From assembly GCA_023230585.1 (NCBI GenBank), contig JALNXB010000004.1, positions 1 through 64,000 on the forward strand: a stretch of DNA of 64,000 nt, read 5' to 3'. The number at the start of each line of letters is the position of its first letter. The first letter of the stretch is position 1. The position numbers and the translations under genes were made by a program. This document shows, one piece after another, positions 1 to 8,032 of this stretch. The notes beneath the pieces are model-generated. The model worked only from the letters and a program-made list of their open reading frames with translations, ran no database searches and was not told where the DNA came from. Source of the stretch: a bacterium. Its GTDB lineage: Bacteria > Ratteibacteria > UBA8468 > B48-G9 > JAFGKM01.

Positions 1-150
1 AATAGTGTATAGGATAAAAACGAGGATTGCCGCAGTCACACAAAGCGTTTCAACCTACGCCAAGGCTTCGGCAGACATGCCTTCGCAACGACAAAAAGCG
101 TCGGTTAGCACCTCGTAATTCGTTCCTAAACACATACTTTTTTACTGGAG
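1..150. repeat. Repeat-containing upstream gap (family E fragment)
   Basis: No gene is visible here. Positions 54-72 hold the CCTACGCCAAGGCTTCGGC core that recurs near 33,854 and, in altered form, near 34,023 and 39,503. The surrounding bases are GC-richer than the genes. It looks like a degraded member of the intergenic repeat families of this window. Confidence 0.6.
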
Positions 151-174
151 TAAGAAACAAGGGAGGCTAAGAAT

Positions 175-1272
175 ATGAAAAAAACTTATAATGTAGGAAT
201 AATCGGAACTGGTTTTATGGGAAAGGTACATTCGTACTCGTATGAAAACCTTAAATATTACTATCCTGACTCACCTTTCAAAGTGAAACTCTTTGGTGTT
301 TGTAGCCGCAGAAAAGAGGTTGTTGATAAACTGAAAGATGATTACAGTTTTGCCACGACCGATTATAAAGAACTGATTAACCATCCTGAAATAGATATAG
401 TGGATATATGTACTCCAAACCAGTTTCATAAGGAACAGATTTTTGAGGCAATCAAAGCTGACAAACATATTTATTGCGAGAAGCCACTTGTTTCTGATAT
501 AGAAGATTCTGAATCAATCCTAAAAGCTCTTGAAAATTTTAAAAAAACCCACCAGATAACCTTTAATAGCAGGTTTACTCCAACCTCAATTAGGGTTAAA
601 GAACTTATAGATTTAGGAAAATTGGGTGACCCTATATCTTTTAATATTGCGTATTATCATTCTGGTAGCATTGAAAAAGATAAACCTATGGGTTGGAAAC
701 AAGAAAAAGGCGCTGGCGTTTCTCTTGATTTGGCTTCACATATTGTTGACTTACTTTACTACTTTTGGGGAGAATTTTCTGAAGTTTCTGCTATAACTAA
801 AATATTATATCCTGAAAGAATAAACAAACAGGGAGAACTTGTAAAGGTTGAAGCGGAAGATTATTTTAACTGTAATATAAAACTTAAAAATGGTGCAGTG
901 GGTAACCTTGTTGCGTCTAAGATAGCGTTAGGTTCAGAAGATGAGATTAGATACGAATTGTTCGGCACAAAAGGAGCAATCCAGTTTAATTCTATGCAAC
1001 CTAACTTTATACTCTTTTTTGATAAAAACGATTCTCAAGAAGGTTTTAAGACCATTCCTGTTGTTAGCAGGTATCCTGAAAGTAATTTTCCCGGACCTAA
1101 ATTTGCAGTTGGATGGATAAGGGGACACATCCACGCCATCTATAAATTTGTATCTTCGATAGATTCAAACCAGCAAGCTAACCCTTCTTTTTATGACGGT
1201 CATTATAATATGAAAGTTTTAGAAGCCTCACGTCTTTCAGAGAAGAATGGAGAATGGACTAAGGTAAGTTAA
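175..1272 (+). CDS. Gfo/Idh/MocA family oxidoreductase
   Basis: Predicted cytosolic NAD(P)-dependent dehydrogenase acting on a sugar, cyclitol or related polyol; the substrate cannot be read from sequence. The N-terminal Rossmann fold shows GIIGTGFMG (residues 8-16). The family EKP signature is at 102-104, and DLASHIVDLLYYF carries the conserved C-terminal-domain histidine at about 189. The 365-residue length is normal. The start is supported by GGGAGG eight bases upstream (161-166). It stands alone on the plus strand and converges with rex, whose stop codon lies 2 bases beyond its own, so there is no room for a separate terminator. A second family member (6778-7788) is only distantly similar. 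Family assignment is firm; the reaction is unknown. Confidence 0.9.
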   Translation: MKKTYNVGIIGTGFMGKVHSYSYENLKYYYPDSPFKVKLFGVCSRRKEVVDKLKDDYSFATTDYKELINHPEIDIVDICTPNQFHKEQIFEAIKADKHIYCEKPLVSDIEDSESILKALENFKKTHQITFNSRFTPTSIRVKELIDLGKLGDPISFNIAYYHSGSIEKDKPMGWKQEKGAGVSLDLASHIVDLLYYFWGEFSEVSAITKILYPERINKQGELVKVEAEDYFNCNIKLKNGAVGNLVASKIALGSEDEIRYELFGTKGAIQFNSMQPNFILFFDKNDSQEGFKTIPVVSRYPESNFPGPKFAVGWIRGHIHAIYKFVSSIDSNQQANPSFYDGHYNMKVLEASRLSEKNGEWTKVS

Positions 1273-1274
1273 AA

Positions 1275-1898
1275 TTATTGAAGGTAGTATATGATGTTCC
1301 CAAGTTCTGAAGCCATATCTACGTTGCTAACATAAACATAATTGGGTAGCACAAGTGTAGTTGGTGCAAAATTTAGTATACCTTTAATTCCCAAACTTAC
1401 AATATGTTCTGCTGTCTTCTGTGCTTCCTCAACAGGTACACATAAAAGAGCTATCTTAATACCAAGTTTCTTTATGACTTTGTTAGCATCGTTTATATCA
1501 TAAATTTTTTTACCCTCTATAATGGTTCCAACCTTATTAGGGTTTTTATCAAAACATGCAACAATGGTAACATTAATTTTTAAGAATCCTGAATATTGCA
1601 TCAAGGCAGAACCAAGTTTTCCAACTCCTACCAGAGCAACCTCTTTTTCTGTGTTAACTCCAAGGATAATTCTGATAGCCTTATAAAGGTCATCAACATT
1701 GTACCCTACCCCTCTTTTGCCAAATTCACCAAAAAAAGAAAGGTCCTTACGAAATTGGCTCGGCTGTATATTAAGAAACGATGTTATATCTGTTGAAGAA
1801 AAAACCTTAACCCCTTTCTTCTTTAGCATATCAAGATATCTTAGGTATACAATCATTCTTTTAATAGTTTCGTTTGATATGTTCCTTTTTTTTTCCAT
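1275..1898 (-). CDS. rex: Redox-sensing transcriptional repressor Rex
   Basis: Rex binds operator DNA when NADH/NAD+ is low and releases it when NADH rises, controlling fermentative and respiratory genes. The N-terminal winged helix (about residues 1-80) includes SQFRKDLSFFGEFGKRGVGY, the Rex-type recognition segment. The Rossmann domain carries VGVGKLGSAL. The C-terminal helix that swaps between subunits follows (NVDMASELGNIIYYL). At about 207 residues it has the usual length. I start at the ATG at 1898, which has AGGTG seven bases upstream; an in-frame GTG at 1907 would add three residues. It is divergent from the Lon-like gene, and a Rex-type palindrome lies between them, implying control of the neighbour and perhaps of itself. 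Confidence 0.93.
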   Translation of the reverse strand: MEKKRNISNETIKRMIVYLRYLDMLKKKGVKVFSSTDITSFLNIQPSQFRKDLSFFGEFGKRGVGYNVDDLYKAIRIILGVNTEKEVALVGVGKLGSALMQYSGFLKINVTIVACFDKNPNKVGTIIEGKKIYDINDANKVIKKLGIKIALLCVPVEEAQKTAEHIVSLGIKGILNFAPTTLVLPNYVYVSNVDMASELGNIIYYLQ

Positions 1899-1910
1899 AA
1901 GTAGCACCTA

Positions 1911-1928
1911 TTTTGACTTAATTCAAAT
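1911..1928. promoter_or_regulatory. Probable Rex operator
   Basis: TTTTGA-CTTAAT-TCAAAT is an inverted repeat (TTTGA/TCAAA with a 6-base centre). It matches the geometry of the Rex operator (TTGTGA-N6-TCACAA) with one substitution in each arm. It sits 12 bases upstream of the rex start and overlaps the -35 box of the Lon-like gene's promoter. Operator identity is inferred from position and symmetry. Confidence 0.65.
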
Positions 1929-1941
1929 AATAAAGTATAAT
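1913..1941 (+). promoter_or_regulatory. Sigma70-type promoter of the Lon-like gene
   Basis: TTGACT (1913-1918), a 17-base spacer and a perfect TATAAT (1936-1941) form a near-consensus promoter. Transcription would start near 1948, giving a leader of about 45 bases with AGGAG before the ATG at 1993. The -35 box lies inside the Rex palindrome, so bound Rex should block RNA polymerase. Confidence 0.75.
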
Positions 1942-1992
1942 GAATATATTATAAAACAAAGCAGTTTTTCTGTCTAAAAAACAGGAGAATAA

Positions 1993-4401
1993 ATGAAAAA
2001 ATATGAAGTTAAATCAGATGTCCTAAAACTTGTTTGTGATTTTAGAGAGTTGAATTTTAAAACAACAGCAGAAATAAAGCCTTTAACTGGTCTTATTGGA
2101 CAAGAAAGAGCTAAAAAAGCTCTCGAATTTGGGCTTAACATTAATAGTGTTGGTTACAACATTTTTGTTACTGGAATCTCTGGCACAGGAAGAACAACTT
2201 CTGTTGAACAAGCAGTTAAAAAAATGGCTGAAAGCCGACATATACCTGACGATTGGTGTTATGTTTTTAATTTTACAGACAATGATATGCCTTCTGCTTT
2301 AAGGTTTCCTCCTGGGCGAGCAGTCGTATTTAAAAAAGAGATGGACGAACTTGTAGGAGAACTGCTTGTTGAACTTCCCAAAGCATTTGAAAGTCAACTT
2401 TATGAAGAACATAAAACAACAATAATTAGAGAGTTACAGGTTAAAAAAAATGAACTATTTGATAAACTGGAAAAAGGAGCAGAAGCTGCTGGTTTCAAAA
2501 TAAAGAAGACCTCTGCAGGGGTTGCTTTTGTACCTATTATTGGTGGAAAACCTTTAACTGATAAAGATATAGATGCAATGACGGATTCAGCTCGTGAAAC
2601 TTTGAGAAAAAAACAGGAACTTCTTTATGAGGAATTAACCAAGGTTTTAAGAATTATTAGGTCTCTTGAAAAGGAAGCTCAAAGAAAACTTAATGAGATT
2701 GAAAAAAATACAGCAAAATTTACTATTCATCCTAAGATTGAAGAGTTAAAAGAAAAATATAGAAATATCCTTCCTGTATATAAATATCTTGAAGATGTTG
2801 AAAACGATATGCTTGAGAATATTGAGGAGTTTAAAGATAAAAAAGAGGTTGAGATACTTCCGGGTGTCAGATTGCCAGAAAAACAATCTCTATTATATAG
2901 GTATCAGGTTAATGTTTTTATTGATAATTCACGTATTGAAGGTGCACCTGTAATAAAAGAGCCAAACCCAACATCTTATAATTTAAGCGGGAAGGTTGAA
3001 TATAAGCCTCAATATGGTGGTATGGTAACAGATTTCACTATGATAAAACCGGGCGCTTTACATAAAGCTAATGGTGGATATTTAATCTTGCAAGCTATTG
3101 ATGTGCTTAAGAACTACTTTTCTTGGGAAACCCTTAAAAGAGCAATTAAAAATAGCGAGATAATAATTGAAGATTTGAACGAACAGTTTAGGTTGGTAAA
3201 TACCCCTACTTTAAGACCCGCACCTATTCCATTGAATGTTAAGATTATTCTTATAGGTAATCCAATGCTTTATTATATGTTGTTCCAATATGATGAAGAG
3301 TTTCAGAAACTTTTTAAGGTGAAAGCCGATTATAGTGTTGTAATGAATAGAAATAAACAAGGCGTATCTAATTATGCCGCTCTGATAAGTAAAATTTGTA
3401 GCGAAGAAAATTTAAAGCATTGTGAAGCAGAAGCGGTCGGTAGTATTGTAGAGTATGGTTCAAGAGTTGCGAATGACCAAAATAGACTAACTACAAGGTT
3501 TGTTGAAATTGCTGATATTATTCGAGAAGCAAACTTTTGGGCTGTACAGGATAATTCTGAGTTTATAAACAAACAACATATTGAAACTGCTCTTGAAGAG
3601 AAAGTGTTTAGGTCTAATCTTGCTGAAAAAAGACTTGAAGAACTTATTACTGAAGGAACCTTAATGGTTGATACTGACGGTGCTGTTGTTGGTCAAATAA
3701 ATGGTCTTTCTGTTATGACTATGGGAGACTATTCCTTTGGTAAACCTTCAAGAATTACAGCAAGAGTCTACACTGGATTAAACGGAATGATTAATATTGA
3801 TAGAGAAGTTAAACTTGCTCGCACAATCCATAACAAAGGCTTTTTGATTTTATCTGGGTACCTTGGCGAAAAATATGGAGAGAATAAACCTTTAGCATTT
3901 TCTGCAAGTATCTGTTTTGAACAACTTTATGATGAGATAGAAGGTGATAGCGCTTCATCGACTGAACTTTACGTGTTGCTTTCAGCTCTTTCTGGGTTAC
4001 CTATAAAACAAGGGATAGCGGTTACTGGTTCTGTTAATCAGAAAGGTGAAATTCAACCTGTTGGCGGAATTAATGAAAAGATTGAAGGTTTTTATTACAC
4101 CTGCAAATCTAAAAAACTGACTGGTGAACAAGGTGTTATCATACCCCACCAAAATCTAAAACATCTTATGCTAAAAAACGAGATTATAGAGGCTGTAAAA
4201 AAGGGTGATTTTCACATTTGGGCAGTAAGCAATGTTGATATGGGTATAGAAATTTTGACAGGGAAACCAGCAGGAGAAAAGAATAGTAGAGGCAATTACC
4301 CAGTAGGAACAGTTAATTATCTTGTAGAGAAGAAATTAGATACTCTTTATAAAAATTATTCCAAATTTCAGATTGGGATAAAAGGAAAAAAAGTAAAGTA
4401 A
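1993..4401 (+). CDS. Lon-like ATP-dependent protease (AAA_32/LonH type)
   Basis: Predicted soluble AAA+ protease of the Lon-related group that lacks the classical Lon N-terminal domain. The AAA module begins early, with a P-loop-like GISGTGRTT at residues 61-69 in which the usual Walker lysine is arginine. A long charged helical insertion follows (about 110-270). The C-terminal S16 protease domain has the Ser-Lys dyad at Ser653 (GDSASS) and Lys696 (GGINEKIEG). The 43-residue spacing is the same as in E. coli Lon. The 802-residue length suits the family. Start: AGGAG six bases before the ATG. It is divergent from rex and its promoter overlaps a Rex-type operator, so expression may follow the NADH state. 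The substrate is unknown. Confidence 0.88.
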   Translation: MKKYEVKSDVLKLVCDFRELNFKTTAEIKPLTGLIGQERAKKALEFGLNINSVGYNIFVTGISGTGRTTSVEQAVKKMAESRHIPDDWCYVFNFTDNDMPSALRFPPGRAVVFKKEMDELVGELLVELPKAFESQLYEEHKTTIIRELQVKKNELFDKLEKGAEAAGFKIKKTSAGVAFVPIIGGKPLTDKDIDAMTDSARETLRKKQELLYEELTKVLRIIRSLEKEAQRKLNEIEKNTAKFTIHPKIEELKEKYRNILPVYKYLEDVENDMLENIEEFKDKKEVEILPGVRLPEKQSLLYRYQVNVFIDNSRIEGAPVIKEPNPTSYNLSGKVEYKPQYGGMVTDFTMIKPGALHKANGGYLILQAIDVLKNYFSWETLKRAIKNSEIIIEDLNEQFRLVNTPTLRPAPIPLNVKIILIGNPMLYYMLFQYDEEFQKLFKVKADYSVVMNRNKQGVSNYAALISKICSEENLKHCEAEAVGSIVEYGSRVANDQNRLTTRFVEIADIIREANFWAVQDNSEFINKQHIETALEEKVFRSNLAEKRLEELITEGTLMVDTDGAVVGQINGLSVMTMGDYSFGKPSRITARVYTGLNGMINIDREVKLARTIHNKGFLILSGYLGEKYGENKPLAFSASICFEQLYDEIEGDSASSTELYVLLSALSGLPIKQGIAVTGSVNQKGEIQPVGGINEKIEGFYYTCKSKKLTGEQGVIIPHQNLKHLMLKNEIIEAVKKGDFHIWAVSNVDMGIEILTGKPAGEKNSRGNYPVGTVNYLVEKKLDTLYKNYSKFQIGIKGKKVK

Positions 4402-4411
4402 TAAGATTTTG

Positions 4412-4439
4412 TTTACCCTACTGTTAAAGTTGTTATAAT
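4412..4439 (+). promoter_or_regulatory. Promoter with extended -10, upstream of GT2 gene
   Basis: TTTACC (4412-4417), a 16-base spacer and TGTTATAAT (4431-4439, an extended -10) precede the glycosyltransferase start by about 45 bases. The same TGTTATAAT string occurs upstream of murG and of the M20 peptidase gene, which supports it as a genuine promoter type in this genome. Confidence 0.5.
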
Positions 4440-4484
4440 ATTGAAGGGCAACCTTATCATCTTAATTGTTTCAAAGAATAATTT

Positions 4485-5903
4485 ATGAACAAAAATAAAG
4501 ATGACCTTGAATATATAAAGTCTCAGATACCGATACCTGATGATAACGCTGCATCAAATTTAAGTTTATCACAAAAATTAACTATAATTTCTATTTCTCT
4601 AATTTTTCTTTATATTTTTTTTATTAAAAAAGATTTACATTTCCTACACTACTTCTTTTACTATCTTATCACCATATTATATCTTATTGTTTGTACCCAC
4701 AAACTTCTTTTAATAGTCTCTGGGAGTTTACTAAAAAGTGAGATTAAAATTTCTGATATAGAAATAGCCCATACAAAAATATGGCCATTTTATACTGTCC
4801 TTCTACCTGTTTATAAAGAGACTGCAATATTTCCACAATTGTTTAAAGCTATAGAAAACATTGTCTACCCACGTGATAAGTTTGAGGTTCTTCTTCTTGT
4901 TGAAGAAGATGATATAAAATTTAAAGAGTATTTAAAAGACAAAACTTTACCTAAATGGTGGAAGGTTTTGGAAATACCTGATTTTAAACCAAAAACAAAA
5001 GGTAAAGCGCTAAATTATGGGCTTTTACAAACGAAAGGTGAATTTCTTGTTATATATGACGCTGAAGATATCCCAGAAAAAAATCAGATAAAAAAAGCTG
5101 CAATAGCTTTTAGCAAAGTAGATAAGAACGTTGCCTGTCTTCAATCAAAACTTAACTATTATAACCCATACCAGAATATCCTTACCAGATGGTTCACTGC
5201 TGAGTATTCTTCTTGGTTTGACCTTTATTTACCAGGAATTGATGCAATTAAAGCACCTATGCCTCTTGGTGGTACTTCCAACCATTTTAGAACAGATAAA
5301 CTTGTTGAACTTAAAGGGTGGGACCCTTTTAATGTTACAGAAGATTGTGATTTAGGTATTAGAATATTTAAAGCTCATTATACTACAAGAGTTCTTGATA
5401 CAACTACCTGGGAAGAAGCAAACAGTGTTCTTAACAATTGGCTTAAACAGAGAAGCAGATGGGTGAAAGGATATATACAAACATACTTTGTTAATCTAAG
5501 AAACCCTATACAACTAATTAAAAGGGTTGGTTTAATCAATTTTTTCCATTTCAATATTATTGTAGGTGGCAACTTCTTTGTATTATGTTTCAACCCTATT
5601 GCTTGGATAATGATATTGATATGGCTCTTCAAACCGCATAAATTTGTTATGGAAAATAATTTCCTTCTTATTTCAACTATAGCACTATTGGTTGGAAATC
5701 TCTTTTTCGTTCTGATACATATTTGGGGTGTACTTAAAAGAAGGTGGTATAAACTTGTTTTTGCGGCTTCTATATCGCCCATATATTGGTTTTTGATGAG
5801 TCTTGGTGCTTGGAAAGGGTTTTCCCAGTATATAAGAAAACCCCATTTTTGGGAAAAGACTGAACACGCACTTTTTAAAAATTACCATAACCAAAATTCC
5901 TAA
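4485..5903 (+). CDS. Membrane glycosyltransferase family 2 (cellulose synthase-like)
   Basis: Inverting GT2 enzyme predicted to polymerise or transfer a nucleotide sugar at the inner membrane. Two N-terminal transmembrane helices (about residues 28-45 and 50-75) precede the GT-A domain. The metal-binding motif is read as YDAEDIP, the catalytic base region as VTEDCDLG, and the acceptor motif as QRSRWVKGY, which is the Q-x-x-R-W of processive GT2s. Three or four hydrophobic helices close the protein. The 472 residues match single-chain cellulose-synthase-like enzymes without a PilZ domain. It has its own promoter and no neighbouring glycan genes. Its 3' end overlaps the convergent era gene by 29 bases. 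The product polymer cannot be inferred. Confidence 0.85.
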   Translation: MNKNKDDLEYIKSQIPIPDDNAASNLSLSQKLTIISISLIFLYIFFIKKDLHFLHYFFYYLITILYLIVCTHKLLLIVSGSLLKSEIKISDIEIAHTKIWPFYTVLLPVYKETAIFPQLFKAIENIVYPRDKFEVLLLVEEDDIKFKEYLKDKTLPKWWKVLEIPDFKPKTKGKALNYGLLQTKGEFLVIYDAEDIPEKNQIKKAAIAFSKVDKNVACLQSKLNYYNPYQNILTRWFTAEYSSWFDLYLPGIDAIKAPMPLGGTSNHFRTDKLVELKGWDPFNVTEDCDLGIRIFKAHYTTRVLDTTTWEEANSVLNNWLKQRSRWVKGYIQTYFVNLRNPIQLIKRVGLINFFHFNIIVGGNFFVLCFNPIAWIMILIWLFKPHKFVMENNFLLISTIALLVGNLFFVLIHIWGVLKRRWYKLVFAASISPIYWFLMSLGAWKGFSQYIRKPHFWEKTEHALFKNYHNQNS

Positions 5904-6765
5904 AAATATCAGGTCTATTCTTCCAGTCTTTAATCACCTTTACCCATAATTCAAGAAATACCTTTTTACCGAGCAATTGTTCAAGTTCTTTCCTTGATTG
6001 AGTGCCAATTTTTTTAAGCTTATCACCTTTTTTACCAATAATTATTCTTTTGACATTCTCTCTATCGATAATAATGGTTGCTCTTATGGCAAGCATTCTT
6101 TTATCTCTATTGCCAGGTTTTACTTCTTCTACCAGTACTGCAACACTTTGAGGAATCTCCTGGTAGGTGTTGTTGACCACCTTTTCTCTGATTATTTCTG
6201 CTATATTATATTCAAGAGGAATATTTGTTTTCATATCTGCAGGAAAAATCTCTTCTCCATCTGGTAAATGGCGATAAATAGTTTTTATAAGTTGAGTAAC
6301 ATTATCACTTCTTCTTGCCGAGATAGGAACAACCTCAAGAAACGGGTGTTTCTCTAAACTTTCCTCAATTAAAGGTAAAACAAACTCTCTCTGAGGGACA
6401 ACATCAACCTTGTTTATTACAAGAATGATTTTTTTATTAAACTTTTTTAAGCTTTCAAGAATTTTCTCATCATATTCTTGCCACCCGTAGGCATCTATTA
6501 AAAGTAAGACAAGGTTGGAATCTTCAACACAACTAAAAATAGTCCTTACCATATTTTTTGAAAGTTCAGTATTGCTCTTCTCAAAACCGGGTGTATCAAG
6601 AAAAACTATCTGCCCTTGCTGTGAATTGTATATCCCCAAAATTTTTATACGAGTAATAGCTGGATGAGAAGAAACAATAGATACCTTTGTATTTAAAAGA
6701 CTATTTAATAGGCTCGATTTTCCAACATTAGGTCTTCCAACAATAGAAACAAAACCTGATTTCAT
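5875..6765 (-). CDS. era: GTPase Era
   Basis: Essential ribosome-assembly GTPase that binds the 3' end of 16S rRNA. G1 GRPNVGKSS (residues 10-18), G3 DTPGF, G4 NKVD and G5 SARR are all present. The C-terminal KH domain contains IIGKKGDKLKKIG. The length (296) is normal. Start: AAAGGA eight bases upstream of the ATG. It lies 12 bases downstream of an oxidoreductase gene and is probably cotranscribed with it. The last 29 bases run antisense through the end of the GT2 gene, so the two transcripts overlap tail to tail. Confidence 0.96.
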   Translation of the reverse strand: MKSGFVSIVGRPNVGKSSLLNSLLNTKVSIVSSHPAITRIKILGIYNSQQGQIVFLDTPGFEKSNTELSKNMVRTIFSCVEDSNLVLLLIDAYGWQEYDEKILESLKKFNKKIILVINKVDVVPQREFVLPLIEESLEKHPFLEVVPISARRSDNVTQLIKTIYRHLPDGEEIFPADMKTNIPLEYNIAEIIREKVVNNTYQEIPQSVAVLVEEVKPGNRDKRMLAIRATIIIDRENVKRIIIGKKGDKLKKIGTQSRKELEQLLGKKVFLELWVKVIKDWKNRPDIFRNFGYGNF

Positions 6766-6777
6766 AATGGTATTCCT

Positions 6778-7788
6778 TTATATGATTATTTCGGCGTTTT
6801 TATCAATAGATTCCTTCTCAAGCATCAACACAGCAAGTGAGTGTCTTGCTTCTTCAGGAGTAATGATATTAAACGGTTTGTTATGGCTGACGTGGTCAAC
6901 GAAGTATCTTAACTCGTGAAAATATCCACCGAGTTCATCTATATTACCTTCGCCTTCAACTTTAATAGTTTCAAAAGTAGGTTTAATAGATTTTCCAGAA
7001 GATTCATACACAATAACAGAAGGATTGCTTCTTGAATTAAACGCTACAACCGCCTTCTCAAATTTTGCTGTATAACTCATTTCAAATGGAAACTGAGAAG
7101 GAAAATCCCATCCACCTTCAACTGAAACTATAAGGTCATCATCAAAAGTAAAGGTTGAAAATATATGTGAATAAACACTTTCCAACTTTGCGCTTTTTGT
7201 ACAGATTCTTTGAGGGTTTTTTCCTATAAGGTGTAATATAAAGTCTGTATCGTGTATGTGGAGGTCAAGTAAAGCACCGCCTGAATGTTCATCGTTTAAG
7301 AGCCAATCTTCCCAACTCCATGTTGGCAACGGAGACAATCGTCTACAAACAAGGCTTTTGAGGTTACCGTACTCGTTTCTCTCATACACTTCTTTTAAAT
7401 ATTTGTACTCGTTCCAAAACCTAATTACGTGTCCTACCATAAATCTAACCTTATTTTTTTTGCAAGCTTCAATCATTTCATCTGCTTCTTGAACATTCAA
7501 CGCAATAGGCTTTTCGCAGAAAACATCTTTGCCATTCTCTGCTGCTTTTATAACAAACTCTTTATGTAGATAAGTGGGTAAACAAACATCTATTACTGTT
7601 ACATCAGGTTTTGTTAAAAGTTGTTCTGCATCGTAATAAGGGATTGCCTTAGCTTTGGTTGCAAGAGATTTCGATTTATCGCCTCTGATATCAGCAATAC
7701 CTACTATTTTTACATCAGGGAGCATATTGTAAACATTTACGTGCATATTTCCCATAAATCCGGCTCCAAGAATACCTACCCTTGTCAT
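6778..7788 (-). CDS. Gfo/Idh/MocA family oxidoreductase (inositol dehydrogenase-like)
   Basis: NAD(P)-dependent sugar or polyol dehydrogenase of unknown substrate. The Rossmann motif is VGILGAGFMGNMH (residues 4-16), the EKP signature is FCEKPIALN (about residue 91), and LDLHIHDTDFILHLIG supplies the conserved C-terminal histidine. The 336-residue length is standard for myo-inositol 2-dehydrogenase-like members. The start has AAAGGAGG eight bases upstream, the strongest ribosome site in this region. It is first in an apparent two-gene operon with era. Its upstream gap has an AAACGTTT palindrome that could be a sugar-responsive operator. The function is known only at family level. Confidence 0.9.
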   Translation of the reverse strand: MTRVGILGAGFMGNMHVNVYNMLPDVKIVGIADIRGDKSKSLATKAKAIPYYDAEQLLTKPDVTVIDVCLPTYLHKEFVIKAAENGKDVFCEKPIALNVQEADEMIEACKKNKVRFMVGHVIRFWNEYKYLKEVYERNEYGNLKSLVCRRLSPLPTWSWEDWLLNDEHSGGALLDLHIHDTDFILHLIGKNPQRICTKSAKLESVYSHIFSTFTFDDDLIVSVEGGWDFPSQFPFEMSYTAKFEKAVVAFNSRSNPSVIVYESSGKSIKPTFETIKVEGEGNIDELGGYFHELRYFVDHVSHNKPFNIITPEEARHSLAVLMLEKESIDKNAEIII

Positions 7789-8032
7789 TTTAAAACCTCC
7801 TTTTATACCGTTTCTCCAAACGTTTTAAAACTTTTTTATACTTATGTTTTACGGGCAATTTTTCAATTATAAGTCAAATGCTTAACTTTATTTTAAACTA
7901 ATTATTTGTAATACAAAACATTCATATTTTATAAATTATACTAACGAATTGGTTTTTGTTGAAACTGCTGATATGTTATAAATCAGGGTGTTTCAATATG
8001 CCTATATTATACCTTATTTAAGGTTGTTTTGC

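Noticed and set aside
5378..5782. 134-codon minus-strand open frame inside the GT2 gene
   Set aside because: The plus-strand reading has GT2 motifs and membrane helices across this part; the reverse frame has none.
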